A stretch of DNA of 64,000 nt from an uncultured Flavobacteriaceae bacterium (GTDB lineage: Bacteria > Bacteroidota > Bacteroidia > Flavobacteriales > Flavobacteriaceae), in NCBI GenBank assembly GCA_947493175.1, contig CANLQD010000006.1, positions 230,465-294,464 of the forward strand, given 5' to 3'. Positions 1-8,316 of this stretch are shown in pieces. The notes beneath the pieces are model-generated. The model was not told the origin of the DNA, searched no databases, and saw nothing but the letters and a program-made list of their open reading frames with translations. Every line of letters begins with the position of its first letter. The first letter of the stretch is position 1. Position numbers and translations under genes: made by a program.

Positions 1-407
1 CTCCAAGACATGGACGAGTAAATTTTATTGCCGATCAGCTAGCATTTGACGCAACACAATTGAAAAAATTCAAGGAGCTTGATAAGGTGCATCGTAATAA
101 AATAAATGCGCTTCGTAGTGACATCAACACTTTTAAGGAGGCCTTGTTCGATAAGGTATCTGACGAAAACTTCAATAATTCGGAGATAGAGGCTATAACC
201 ACAAAAATAGCCGATATCGAGAAAGCCATGGCGTTGGAGACGTTTCGATTTTTCAATTCCGTCAGCAAACTATGTAACAAAAATCAAAGGGAACGATTTG
301 AGAAAATAATCAAGGATGGTTTACGACGACCACATGCTTCAGGCGGTGACAGACCCCCAAATGGCCCTGATAGGGAACATAGACCACCGCCTCCCCCCAG
401 AAATTAA
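1..407 (+). CDS. C-terminal part of a Spy/CpxP-like periplasmic protein (5' end cut by window)
   Basis: The reading frame is open from base 3 to the stop at 405-407 with no ATG, so the true start lies left of the window; the TTG at 60 is internal. The visible protein begins PRHGRVNFIADQLAFD and continues as a charged helical domain (about residues 15-100), the pattern of the Spy/CpxP/heavy-metal-resistance family of small periplasmic chaperone or sensor proteins. It ends in a Pro/Arg/His-rich tail (RPPPPPRN), which could bind metal, but that is a guess. A strong terminator follows 20 bases after the stop. The family assignment rests on the helical pattern and the N-terminal motif only. Confidence 0.6.
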   Translation, partial: PRHGRVNFIADQLAFDATQLKKFKELDKVHRNKINALRSDINTFKEALFDKVSDENFNNSEIEAITTKIADIEKAMALETFRFFNSVSKLCNKNQRERFEKIIKDGLRRPHASGGDRPPNGPDREHRPPPPPRN

Positions 408-427
408 GAACATCTTGAAAACATAAG

Positions 428-454
428 GCCCTAACCCTAGTTAGGGCTTTTTTT
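428..454 (+). terminator. Rho-independent terminator after the Spy-like gene
   Basis: A perfect 8-bp stem GCCCTAAC / GTTAGGGC with a 4-base loop is followed by seven T residues. It sits 20 bases past the stop of the Spy-like gene. Confidence 0.9.
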
Positions 455-532
455 GTGCTTTTTTTAACAAAAGCTATCACAAGTTTAGAAAAAGAATACC
501 ATCTAAATTATGAAATATGTAAAACGAATAAG

Positions 533-820
533 ATGAAAAACTACACGCTTAACCAAGTGCTATTGGTGTTTGGAATAACACTATTTTTTTCCACAGTCTC
601 TTTTGGGCAATCTCAAAATCGACAGGAAAGAAAAGAACCGCCGACCTTTGAAGAACTAATTGAAGAGATGGATGCCAATGAAGACGGGAAACTTTCGAAG
701 GACGAAATCAGAGGACGTTTAAAAAAAGACTTTGAAAAAGTTGACCTCGATGAAGATGGATTCATTACTGAAGAAGAATTTGAGAAAGCCCCGAGACCTA
801 AAAGAGGACCTAAAAGATAA
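533..820 (+). CDS. Secreted EF-hand calcium-binding protein
   Basis: This is a 95-residue protein with an N-terminal signal peptide (hydrophobic stretch about residues 8-22, ending SFGQ) and two canonical EF-hand loops, DANEDGKLSKDE and DLDEDGFITEEE, joined by a short helix. The Asp/Asn ligands at loop positions 1, 3 and 5 and the Glu at position 12 are all present, so both hands should bind Ca2+. The tail is basic and Pro-rich. I chose the ATG at 533 because the signal peptide begins there; the frame is open further up to 455, but that extension is hydrophilic. It lies after the Spy-like gene's terminator, so it is probably transcribed separately. Its partner is unknown. Confidence 0.82.
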   Translation: MKNYTLNQVLLVFGITLFFSTVSFGQSQNRQERKEPPTFEELIEEMDANEDGKLSKDEIRGRLKKDFEKVDLDEDGFITEEEFEKAPRPKRGPKR

Positions 821-853
821 TGGTTTGTCCGAATATCAGGCCCTCTTTCTACG

Positions 854-897
854 CAGCCACAAGTGAACCGAATGCATTTGTTTAAAACTTGTGGCTG
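854..897. repeat. 11-bp perfect inverted repeat
   Basis: CAGCCACAAGT (854-864) pairs exactly with ACTTGTGGCTG (887-897) across a 22-base AT-rich loop. No T-run follows. It lies 34 bases after the EF-hand stop and could be a processing or termination hairpin or an operator; the sequence does not decide. Confidence 0.5.
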
Positions 898-967
898 AAG
901 TAAATAGTTATTTAAACTATTGGCAAATCAAAATACAAGTTGGTTTGGTCGGCGGTTGATGAGGAAA

Positions 968-997
968 AGCTTCGTAAGTAATTGCGAGGCTTTTTTT
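968..997 (+). terminator. Probable Rho-independent terminator
   Basis: AGCTTCG (968-974) pairs with CGAGGCT (985-991) with one G-T wobble and is followed by a run of T. It is probably the end of the EF-hand transcript. Confidence 0.55.
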
Positions 998-1104
998 GAA
1001 AAGAAGATAGCGCCATAGGTTTCAAAATACACGTTAAGCAGATGTAGGAAACCATAAAGGCTAATGAAAAACCAAAGGTTTTTGGAAAAAAACTAATTCA
1101 TGTC

Positions 1105-1809
1105 ATGAATTTAAAAATGGGGTTGTTACACATCAATAAAATTAAAGTGTTTTTGGTTCTCATTTGTACACTTTTTACAAGTTGCAAAAGAGAAATAAAA
1201 AAAGAGAATGCGGCAAGCGAGGAAACGAGCAGGGTGGAATATTTGCCCTACTACAATGATAAATCGTTTACACCACATTGGCTGACTCCGAATAGCGAAC
1301 AAGCTCGGGAGTTTCATAAGATTCCTGATTTTAAGTTGGTAAATCAAGTGGGCGATACCGTTACCCAAAAGACTTTTGAAGACAGAATGTACATTACCGA
1401 TTTCTTTTTCACCTCTTGTCCTGGTATTTGTTTGAAAATGACCGAAAACATGTTCAAATTACAGGAAACATTTATAAATGATGCCGAGATATTGTTATTG
1501 TCACATTCGGTAACACCCTCCATAGATTCTGTTTCCGTTCTTAACACCTATGCTGAAAACAATGGCGTTATCAATAGCAAATGGCATTTGGTGACCGGTG
1601 ATAAATTAGCTATTTACGACTTGGGGAGAAACCACTATTTTGTCGAAAATGACCTAGGCCTTCCAAAGGATATCAATGACTTCTTACATTCGGAAAATTT
1701 TCTGCTTATTGATAAAGACAAACACATCCGTGGAATATATAATGGCCTGAACAAGGCGTCGATCAAGCAATTGATTGCAGATATGAAAACCCTGAAAAAG
1801 GAAGACTAG
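1105..1809 (+). CDS. SCO1/SenC family copper-binding lipoprotein
   Basis: This 234-residue protein has a lipoprotein signal (LFTSC, lipid-anchored Cys near residue 27) followed by a thioredoxin-like SCO domain. The copper-binding motif CPGIC (CxxxC) follows FFFTS, and the third ligand is probably the His of LHSENF near the C-terminus. Family members deliver copper to the CuA site of cytochrome c oxidase or act as periplasmic thiol-redox proteins; there is no oxidase gene nearby. ATG at 1105 is used; a second in-frame ATG at 1117 is an equal candidate. The gene converges on the MORN and YHYH lipoprotein genes, with which SCO proteins appear functionally grouped here (inference from position). 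Confidence 0.88.
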   Translation: MNLKMGLLHINKIKVFLVLICTLFTSCKREIKKENAASEETSRVEYLPYYNDKSFTPHWLTPNSEQAREFHKIPDFKLVNQVGDTVTQKTFEDRMYITDFFFTSCPGICLKMTENMFKLQETFINDAEILLLSHSVTPSIDSVSVLNTYAENNGVINSKWHLVTGDKLAIYDLGRNHYFVENDLGLPKDINDFLHSENFLLIDKDKHIRGIYNGLNKASIKQLIADMKTLKKED

Positions 1810-1816
1810 TGAGCGA

Positions 1817-1862
1817 ATTCTCCGCGTCGTACCAATAATTGGTATCATGTTCAAAGGAGAAT
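1817..1862. repeat. Nested hairpin between convergent genes
   Basis: An inner near-palindrome TACCAATAATTGGTA (1830-1844) lies within an outer inverted repeat ATTCTCC / GGAGAAT (1817-1823, 1856-1862). It sits between the convergent SCO and MORN genes, so it is a candidate shared stop signal. There is no strong T-run on the plus strand. Confidence 0.4.
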
Positions 1863-1866
1863 ACCA

Positions 1867-2508
1867 TCATTTTTTGTATTGCACATCTTCATCTTTTAGA
1901 GAGTAACAGAGTTTTGCCTTCTTCAACCCAAAAATTCTCCCTTCCCGCGCTTCGTAATTGGCGTAAAGCGCTCCATTTTTTCTAAACGCCTGCTGTATGC
2001 CTTCTTCTTTTCCTCTGTTCAAGTTCATTTTTTTGAATAGCTCACCACTCGGATACCATTTTCTTTGCTCTCCATGTGGTTTACCTGTATCATAGTTGTA
2101 ATGGGCTATTAGAACATGTACCGAATCGGCAGACCATATTTTCTTTGGTCCATGTAATTTCCCCTTATCATAGGCCGCAACATTTTTAAAATGTCCGTCG
2201 GGATACCATTGAATAAACGTGTTTTGCTTTTTTCCATCCAAGATTCCAAATTTTTCCTTCAGGCTATAATCCGGATAATAACGCACTGCGAATCCGGAAT
2301 AGGGCATATCGTTCAATGTCCATAACGAAGTTTTATGATTGTAATGTAGCACTGATTTTTCAACAACCGTATCGGGTACCTTCAAGTAGGTGTCAATGGC
2401 ATTACTTGTAATTGATTTTTTTTGCTGTTCAGGACACCCTATTAGCAAAATGCTTACAGACAACAGCGACCAAAAAAACGGTTTCATTTTAAATATTTTA
2501 GTTTCCAT
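1867..2508 (-). CDS. MORN-repeat-variant (YwqK-like) lipoprotein
   Basis: This 213-residue protein has a lipoprotein signal (ILLIGC, Cys at 25) and a run of repeats of the form WYPDGHFKNVAAYDKGKLHG and WYPSGELFKKMNLNRGKEEG, about 22-25 residues each. These are typical of the MORN-variant family often annotated as antitoxin YwqK. Despite that label there is no toxin gene beside it, and a lipid-anchored envelope role is more likely. ATG at 2508 has an AAGGAG two bases upstream; the internal ATG at 2487 would give a more usual 18-residue signal. It is on the same strand as the YHYH gene, 78 bases away, probably co-transcribed. Confidence 0.75.
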   Translation of the reverse strand: METKIFKMKPFFWSLLSVSILLIGCPEQQKKSITSNAIDTYLKVPDTVVEKSVLHYNHKTSLWTLNDMPYSGFAVRYYPDYSLKEKFGILDGKKQNTFIQWYPDGHFKNVAAYDKGKLHGPKKIWSADSVHVLIAHYNYDTGKPHGEQRKWYPSGELFKKMNLNRGKEEGIQQAFRKNGALYANYEAREGRIFGLKKAKLCYSLKDEDVQYKK

Positions 2509-2586
2509 GACTCCTTAAAAAAGAAACCGTCCTCAACTGGAAAAAATCGAAGTAAGGTTTCCTTTTATCCCATAATCCCATACTAC

Positions 2587-3378
2587 CTATAGAACAGTAT
2601 TGGGAGTACCCTGCAAATCACCGGCAAAAAGGGCGATAACGTTCCCGAAATAAAACTCATTAATGATGTGATAATGATAAAACTCCTCCCCATTACTGTG
2701 TTGCGTCTCTCCAAAATGTCCTCCAGATGCATCCAGATCAGTAGGATAAGAACCATCTGTTTCTCTTCTTCCGTATAATAAAAAGCCATCTGCCATGATG
2801 CCTATCAGTTTTTCATCATCATGGGAAAGCACTGTGTTTTCCGGGATATCGGAAGACTCTATATGGTAGTGATAGCCAGAAGGTCCGTTGTGGGCCCCGG
2901 CATAATCGAATGTCTCGGCTATGACTTCTTCTATGGGTCTATTGTTCCCCTCCAAATCGTTAAAAATTGGAACTCCCGTTACAGCAACACCAATCGGACC
3001 TAATCCCGTGGCTGTGCTGGTAGCGGCCAATTCGGGGGCGGCAGGTACGGTGATGGAATAGCTGCGATTGCCCCCGATACGACCTGGAGTCAAAGCGACG
3101 GCCACAACGGGTTCGATATAAAGCGGGTCTGTCTCGGGCCAATATGGGGAGGTATGGTTGGGCGAACCATTTGATTCGATGGTAATCTGATCCCCATCAA
3201 ATGAGATGGTAACGGCATCAGGGTTAAATTCATCAAATGCGGACACCGGTGTATCGACCGCATCGGATGGGTCATCGGTATCATCCGGGTCATTGGTATT
3301 TTCTGAATCACTGCTGCAGGACAAAGTAAAAACCATAGCGCCCAAAAGCAGGAAAAATGTGAATTTTAAATACTTCAT
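2587..3378 (-). CDS. YHYH-domain lipoprotein
   Basis: This 263-residue protein has a lipoprotein signal ending LSC (Cys near 21), then an Asp/Ser/Pro-rich spacer, then the YHYH domain. The signature GYHYHIE lies at about residue 168 and a second FYHYHIIN near the C-terminus. Clustered His residues (HNGPSGYHYH, GGHFGETQH) suggest metal binding, possibly copper given the SCO neighbour, but this is inference. Members are secreted proteins of unknown function, common in marine Bacteroidota. It is the first gene of the minus-strand pair with the MORN lipoprotein. Confidence 0.85.
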   Translation of the reverse strand: MKYLKFTFFLLLGAMVFTLSCSSDSENTNDPDDTDDPSDAVDTPVSAFDEFNPDAVTISFDGDQITIESNGSPNHTSPYWPETDPLYIEPVVAVALTPGRIGGNRSYSITVPAAPELAATSTATGLGPIGVAVTGVPIFNDLEGNNRPIEEVIAETFDYAGAHNGPSGYHYHIESSDIPENTVLSHDDEKLIGIMADGFLLYGRRETDGSYPTDLDASGGHFGETQHSNGEEFYHYHIINEFYFGNVIALFAGDLQGTPNTVL

Positions 3379-3751
3379 TTTTATAATTTTTTAATTACTA
3401 AAGAGTGTTATACAGAATTAGATGGTTTTAGAAACCATTTCTTGCGGTCTTCCTTCGATATTTTTTACAACAGACTATTTAATATCAGTAGCGGACCAAT
3501 CATGAATGTTGAACCAACATGTCTTATGGACCTTGGAGAGCTTAGTTTTTGACCTTACTATAATATCTTTAGGAAAGACAGTGGGTAACGTTATCTATCA
3601 AATAATTGTTTCGAAGTAACTTAAATTGTGCTTAAGAGGGAAAATAAATTACCCTAGCACTATAAAAATATCCTTGTCACACCATTTCTTGCCCTATAAC
3701 TTGGTACTTTTTAAGGATAATTTGGACAATATCTAGAGGAAAACAGAAGAA
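3379..3751. other. Gene-free stretch upstream of the YHYH gene
   Basis: AT-rich, with no credible coding frame. Two small palindromic hairpins are visible: ATGGTTT/AAACCAT at 3422-3438 and ATGTTG/CAACAT near 3503-3517. No TAnnTTTG promoter could be placed with confidence. Confidence 0.5.
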
Positions 3752-3789
3752 AAACAAAAAACCCTGCCAATCAATAGATTAGCAGGGTT
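3752..3789 (-). terminator. Terminator of the tRNA pair
   Basis: Read on the minus strand, ACCCTGC (3788-3782) pairs with GCAGGGT (3767-3761) and is followed by a T-rich tract. It lies 25 bases downstream of tRNA-Pro. Confidence 0.85.
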
Positions 3790-3813
3790 TGTGTTCCGCT
3801 GAAAAGCGGTTCG

Positions 3814-3888
3814 TCGGGGTGGCAGGATTCGAACCTGCGACCTCCTGCTCCCAAAGCAGGCGCGATAACCGGGCTACGCTACACCCCG
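3814..3888 (-). tRNA. tRNA-Pro (anticodon UGG)
   Basis: A complete cloverleaf can be folded: acceptor CGGGGTG / CACCCCG, D-arm with the GTAGCCCGGTT motif, anticodon stem CCTGC/GCAGG with loop TTTGGGA (anticodon TGG), and T-arm GCAGG-TTCGAAT-CCTGC. CCA is not encoded. It is downstream of tRNA-Ser on the same strand, probably in one transcript. Confidence 0.97.
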
Positions 3889-3914
3889 AAGGTTATCTAA
3901 ATAAAAGAAAATTG

Positions 3915-3998
3915 CGGAGAGAATGGGACTCGAACCCATGCGACACTTACGCGTCGACAGATTAGCAATCTGCTCCGTTACCACTCCGGCACCTCTCC
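3915..3998 (-). tRNA. tRNA-Ser (anticodon GCU)
   Basis: The acceptor stem is GGAGAGG / TCTCTCC, the anticodon loop TTGCTAA (anticodon GCT) sits on stem GCAGA/TCTGT, and the T-arm contains GGTTCGAGTCCC. A long variable arm (GTCGACGCGTAAGTGTCGC) marks it as a class II Ser tRNA. It precedes tRNA-Pro. Confidence 0.97.
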
Positions 3999-4049
3999 TA
4001 TAATTTATTCAATGAACTAAAACAGTTTCCTTCTTGGAAAATGCGGTTG

Positions 4050-4080
4050 CAAATGTACTTTTTCCTATACTAGAACGCAA
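4050..4080 (-). promoter_or_regulatory. Promoter of the tRNA-Ser/tRNA-Pro operon
   Basis: On the minus strand a TTG (4080-4078) is followed after 20 bases by TACATTTG (4057-4050), a full match to the Bacteroidota -33/-7 promoter TTG-N19/20-TAnnTTTG. The 5' end of tRNA-Ser is 52 bases downstream. Confidence 0.72.
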
Positions 4081-4121
4081 CTATTTTTAATGCTTTTTTT
4101 ATAGTTGACGCAACACCGATA

Positions 4122-6170
4122 TTATTCAGGGTATTCGACGCGCAAATGATAAATATTGGTCAGCTTTTGTTTGAAGATCTTCTTGACACTTTCAATTTCC
4201 TTGAAGGTAATATTCGCATTTAAAAACTGGTTTGCGTTCATTTGGCCCGAGACGATTTTCTCTACAAACTCATCAATAATTGAAAAGGTCGGATTTTTAA
4301 GACTTTTTGAGGCTGCTTCCACTGAATCGGCCATCATCAAGATGGCAGTCTCTTTTGAAAAAGGTATAGGCCCAGGATATCTAAAGTCCTTTTCATTCAC
4401 CCCTTCCCCACTCTCTTGCTGCTTTTTATAAAAATAGTAGACCATGGTGGTTCCATGGTGACTCCTGATGAAATCGATAATCCTATCCGGTATATTGTAC
4501 TTTCTTGCCATCTCAATTCCTTCTATGACATGGTCTATAATAATCTTGGCGCTGTCAACCGCAGTCAGCTCATCGTGCGGATTCACATTGGTAATCTGAT
4601 TTTCGGTGAAATAAGTGGGTCTGTTCATTTTCCCGATATCATGGTAAAGTGCTCCTACACGAACCAACATGGCGTTGGCCCCTACCTCGTTGGCCGCAGC
4701 TTCCGCGAGGTTCGCCACTTGCAACGAATGATGAAAAGTTCCCGGAGCTTTATTTGACAATTCTTTCAGGAGTCTTGAATTCGTATCGGACAACTCCAAT
4801 AAGGAAACATCGGAAACGAGTCCGAAAATCTTTTCATACGCATAAATAAGTGGCTGGGCAAAAAGGGTGATCATTCCGTTGAGGATAAAAAGACCCATGG
4901 TCGGCCACAAGATATTATCCAAATTACCCTCATGTATAATATGAAAAGCCAAGTAACCTACCATATAGATCAGAGTAATCTGTCCTACGGAAACAAATAG
5001 GTTGGCCCTTTTATACAGCTCCGATACGGTAAGAATCGTAACGATACCTGCAATAATCTGTAAAAAGATATACTCAAAGCTGTTGGGCACCACAAAACCT
5101 AAAATAAGTACCGTAAGTACATGCGCAAAAAGTCCCAACCTTGCATCGAAAAACGTCTTGAGAATCAAGGGTAATATACAAAGGGGTACCACAAAAATGT
5201 AAGCTTCATTATACTTCACCACCAAGGTGGTAACGAATACCATGAGTAGAATATTGAAGAAAATGAACGTGACCTTTACATTATTCCCGTAAATTTCCTC
5301 ACGGTACTTTTTTAAGAACAAAAGCAACATCATCAACACCAAGGCTACTAAAATGGTGTATCCGAAAAGGATAAAATAGTAGTTATTATCGGCCCATAAT
5401 TCCGATTCGTACTCTTGTTTAAGCGAATCTAAAATCTTGAGGTTTTCAGCTTCTACAACCTCCCCTTTTGCTATAATGAGTTTCCCCTCATCGATGGTGC
5501 CCCTGGTGGTGGAGACTTTGGACAAAACTTCGTTTAGCGCCCTGTTTGTCAGGTTTTCGTCCAAATCAACATTTCCCTGTACCACCGCTGAAAGTAAACG
5601 GCTGTAAGGCGTGGAAAAGCTACGAAGTCCTTTTTTTCGTAAGATAGAGGTCATCACTTCATTTAGGTCTTTCAACTCATAAAGTGATTCAAAGTCGATA
5701 CGTTTTGCCTCATTTTTTTTAACAACATATACCATCTTATCCCGACTCTTACGATCGGTTTCTACCAAAACCCCGTTGTCGTATAGTTCATCCAAGATTT
5801 CCTTGCCGACCGTATACAGCGTTTTACGTTGTGCCTGGTTTAACCCCTCTTCGGAAAACACCTCTGGAAACCGCTTGTCGAAGTCTGTATAAACGTCTTT
5901 GGCAATACGCTCATTATAACGGTAATAGTCTAACTGGTCGGAACGCAACTCCCCCTTTTCCCGCTCAATTTCTGCATCGGTTTTTTTAACCGAAAAATCA
6001 AAAGGCGCATATAGATTCTCATACTGCCAAGGTTTCCCTTTTTGGAATTCATACTTGAACTGACCGCCTTTAGGAAAGAAAAATACAATAGAACATACCG
6101 TAGCTACATAAAGTACATACTTGTAAATTAAGGACTGGCTTTTAAAAAGGGCATCGAAAAATTTCCGCAT
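4122..6170 (-). CDS. pgpH: 7TM-HD family phosphohydrolase (PgpH-like, likely c-di-AMP phosphodiesterase)
   Basis: This 682-residue membrane protein has an N-terminal transmembrane helix (about 17-33), a long extracytoplasmic domain to about 260, seven clustered membrane helices (about 263-440), and a cytoplasmic HD domain. The HD metal-binding residues are visible as HHSLQVANLAE (His480/481) and YHDIGK (His510-Asp511). This is the 7TMR-HDED/HD architecture of PgpH, which hydrolyses cyclic di-AMP in Firmicutes; a similar activity here is inferred from family. It stands alone on the minus strand, divergent from the thiolase gene. Confidence 0.9.
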   Translation of the reverse strand: MRKFFDALFKSQSLIYKYVLYVATVCSIVFFFPKGGQFKYEFQKGKPWQYENLYAPFDFSVKKTDAEIEREKGELRSDQLDYYRYNERIAKDVYTDFDKRFPEVFSEEGLNQAQRKTLYTVGKEILDELYDNGVLVETDRKSRDKMVYVVKKNEAKRIDFESLYELKDLNEVMTSILRKKGLRSFSTPYSRLLSAVVQGNVDLDENLTNRALNEVLSKVSTTRGTIDEGKLIIAKGEVVEAENLKILDSLKQEYESELWADNNYYFILFGYTILVALVLMMLLLFLKKYREEIYGNNVKVTFIFFNILLMVFVTTLVVKYNEAYIFVVPLCILPLILKTFFDARLGLFAHVLTVLILGFVVPNSFEYIFLQIIAGIVTILTVSELYKRANLFVSVGQITLIYMVGYLAFHIIHEGNLDNILWPTMGLFILNGMITLFAQPLIYAYEKIFGLVSDVSLLELSDTNSRLLKELSNKAPGTFHHSLQVANLAEAAANEVGANAMLVRVGALYHDIGKMNRPTYFTENQITNVNPHDELTAVDSAKIIIDHVIEGIEMARKYNIPDRIIDFIRSHHGTTMVYYFYKKQQESGEGVNEKDFRYPGPIPFSKETAILMMADSVEAASKSLKNPTFSIIDEFVEKIVSGQMNANQFLNANITFKEIESVKKIFKQKLTNIYHLRVEYPE

Positions 6171-6286
6171 GTAGCTCGTATCTATTCCAAAAATAGAAAA
6201 TTATAAAATGATATTTGTTTATTGATTCAGGCAACAAGGTCATTGTTCTTTATTTTACTAATTTCGCAGCAACAAACATTAGGAGT

Positions 6287-7465
6287 ATGAAAGAGGTTGT
6301 AATCGTATCGGCAGTGCGGACACCCATTGGCAGTTTCATGGGTTCTTTAGCTACTGTCCCCGCCCCAAAATTAGGTGCCATTGCTATTAAAGGAGCCTTG
6401 GAAAAAGTGGGCCTTGAACCGAGTCTTGTAGATGAAGTGTTGATGGGACATGTCGTACAGGCCGGAGCGGGACAGGCACCGGCAAGGCAAGCTGCCATTT
6501 TCGCTGGAATACCGGATACGGTTCCTTGCACAACCGTAAACAAAGTATGTTCTTCCGGAATGAAATCGGTTATGCAAGGTGCACAAGCAATTGCGCTTGG
6601 AGACGCAGAAATAGTGGTTGCGGGAGGAATGGAAAACATGAGTCTGATTCCGCATTATGTACAAATGAGAACTGGACAAAAATTTGGCCCGTCTTCAATG
6701 ATCGATGGAATGCAAAAAGACGGTCTTGTTGATGTCTATGACCAACAGGCTATGGGAGTCTGCGCCGATCTATGTGCCAAAGAACACCAGTTTAGCCGAG
6801 AAGAACAAGACACTTTCGCCATACAGTCGTACACCCGGTCCGCGGAGGCATGGAATGGCGGAAAGTTTGATAACGAGGTCGTTCCCGTTTCAGTGCCCCA
6901 AAGAAGGGGCGAACCCAAAATCATCTCTCAAGATGAGGAATATAAAAATGTCTTTATCGAAAAAATACCCAATTTGAGACCGGCATTCTCCAAAGAGGGT
7001 ACCGTTACCGCCGCGAATGCTTCGACCATTAATGACGGAGCTGCAGCATTGGTACTCATGAGTGCCGAAAAGGCGAAAGCACTTCAACTACGACCTTTGG
7101 CGTCAATTAAAGGATATGCAGATGCCGCCCAAGAATCCAAATGGTTTACGACTGCTCCGGCGAAAGCACTTCCGAAAGCGCTGGCCAAAGCAGGTATTTC
7201 TATAAATGAGGTTGATTTCTTCGAATTCAATGAGGCTTTTTCGGTAGTGGGGCTCGCCAATATGAAGTTATTGGGTCTAACCGATGAAAATGTAAACGTA
7301 CATGGAGGGGCCGTTTCCCTTGGCCATCCTTTAGGATGTTCCGGCGCACGTATTCTGGTTACCTTGATTCACGTTTTAGCACAGAACAATGCTAAAATCG
7401 GCGCTGCGGCTATTTGTAACGGTGGTGGAGGTGCTTCCGCACTTATTCTGGAAAGAAACAACTAA
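6287..7465 (+). CDS. Acetyl-CoA C-acyltransferase (thiolase)
   Basis: This is a 392-residue thiolase, the usual family length. The nucleophilic Cys88 is in NKVCSSGMKS, followed by the NEAF motif, GHPLGCSGAR (catalytic His) and the C-terminal CNGGGGASA (second active-site Cys). It carries out reversible Claisen condensation or thiolysis of acyl-CoA; the biosynthetic (acetoacetyl-CoA) and degradative roles cannot be told apart by eye. The start is ATG 6287, with AGGAG at 6281-6285; the frame extends upstream to 6215 without thiolase similarity. The NlpC/P60-like gene follows after 22 bases, probably co-transcribed. Confidence 0.95.
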   Translation: MKEVVIVSAVRTPIGSFMGSLATVPAPKLGAIAIKGALEKVGLEPSLVDEVLMGHVVQAGAGQAPARQAAIFAGIPDTVPCTTVNKVCSSGMKSVMQGAQAIALGDAEIVVAGGMENMSLIPHYVQMRTGQKFGPSSMIDGMQKDGLVDVYDQQAMGVCADLCAKEHQFSREEQDTFAIQSYTRSAEAWNGGKFDNEVVPVSVPQRRGEPKIISQDEEYKNVFIEKIPNLRPAFSKEGTVTAANASTINDGAAALVLMSAEKAKALQLRPLASIKGYADAAQESKWFTTAPAKALPKALAKAGISINEVDFFEFNEAFSVVGLANMKLLGLTDENVNVHGGAVSLGHPLGCSGARILVTLIHVLAQNNAKIGAAAICNGGGGASALILERNN

Positions 7466-7487
7466 TTCCTTGTTGTAAAGCAATTTC

Positions 7488-8237
7488 ATGCAATACGGTA
7501 TTTGTTCCTTAAGCCTTGTTCCTGTTCGTCTTGCCCCCGATACCGCATCTAAAATGGTGACCCAACTGTTGTACGGCGAACACTTTAAGGTGTTGGAAAA
7601 TCGTAAACACTACAGTAGAATACGAATCGCATTTGACGATTGTGAGGGCTGGATGAACAACGATCAGATTACCTTTATACAACCGTCGGAATACGAAGAA
7701 CTAGCTATTTCGGAAAAAGCGTTTGCAACCGACTTGGTATCTTTTATAGTAACGGAAAGAAAGAGTCTAATGCCTATTTTGCTTGGTTCTTCGGTGGCTG
7801 CAAGCGACTTTCTAAATCAATCTTTTGAAGGAAGTAAAGCAAAGGAAACCCAGGATAAACTACAGCTCCTAAAAACCGCCCTTCACTATCTGGATGCACC
7901 CCAGCTCGAAGGAGGAAAAACGCCGTTCGGAATCGATAGCGCAGGTTTTACCCAAATGGTCTATAAAATAAATGGATATCGTTTATTGAGGTCTGCACAA
8001 CAACAAGCTACCCAAGGAGAGGCCCTTAGTTTTATCGAGGAGAGCGAACCGGGTGATTTGGCATTTTTTGATAACCAAGAGGGAGAAATCGACCATGTCG
8101 GCATCATCATGGAAAACAATTACATCATACATGTAAACGGTAAGGTACGTATGGATCGATTAGACCATACCGGAATATTTAATACCGACCGCGGTAACTA
8201 TACCCATCAATTACGGGTCATTAAAAAGCTCATATAA
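7488..8237 (+). CDS. SH3b + NlpC/P60-like protein lacking the catalytic cysteine
   Basis: This 249-residue protein has no signal peptide. Residues 1-65 look like a bacterial SH3b domain (VPVRLAPDTASKMVTQLLYG), and about 125-249 is the NlpC/P60 (C40) fold. The expected motif DCSGF reads DSAGF: Ser151 (codon AGC, 7938-7940) stands where the nucleophilic Cys should be. The two downstream His are present (IDHVGII His203, YIIHVNG His215). The rest of the domain, including LLRSAQQQATQG and EPGDLAFFDN, is well preserved. It may be a pseudoenzyme that binds peptidoglycan peptide, or use Ser instead. It is 22 bases after the thiolase gene. Confidence 0.85.
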   Translation: MQYGICSLSLVPVRLAPDTASKMVTQLLYGEHFKVLENRKHYSRIRIAFDDCEGWMNNDQITFIQPSEYEELAISEKAFATDLVSFIVTERKSLMPILLGSSVAASDFLNQSFEGSKAKETQDKLQLLKTALHYLDAPQLEGGKTPFGIDSAGFTQMVYKINGYRLLRSAQQQATQGEALSFIEESEPGDLAFFDNQEGEIDHVGIIMENNYIIHVNGKVRMDRLDHTGIFNTDRGNYTHQLRVIKKLI

Positions 8238-8259
8238 CTTTTAGAGTAAACATTCAAAA

Positions 8260-8290
8260 AAACCCCGAAGTTTTGCCAACTTCGGGGTTT
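8260..8290. terminator. Bidirectional terminator
   Basis: A perfect 13-bp stem AAACCCCGAAGTT / AACTTCGGGGTTT with a 5-base loop has A-rich and T-rich flanks. It separates the convergent NlpC-like and TPR genes and can serve both. Confidence 0.9.
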
Positions 8291-8316
8291 TAAATGTTCT
8301 AACAGAGGTTAATGGG

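Noticed and set aside
1867..2508. Reading of the MORN lipoprotein as an antitoxin of a toxin-antitoxin pair
   Set aside because: No toxin gene is beside it and it carries a lipoprotein signal; the antitoxin label is inherited from a family name.
6215..6286. Upstream extension of the thiolase frame
   Set aside because: No similarity to the thiolase N-terminus; ATG 6287 gives the normal 392-residue length and has AGGAG upstream.
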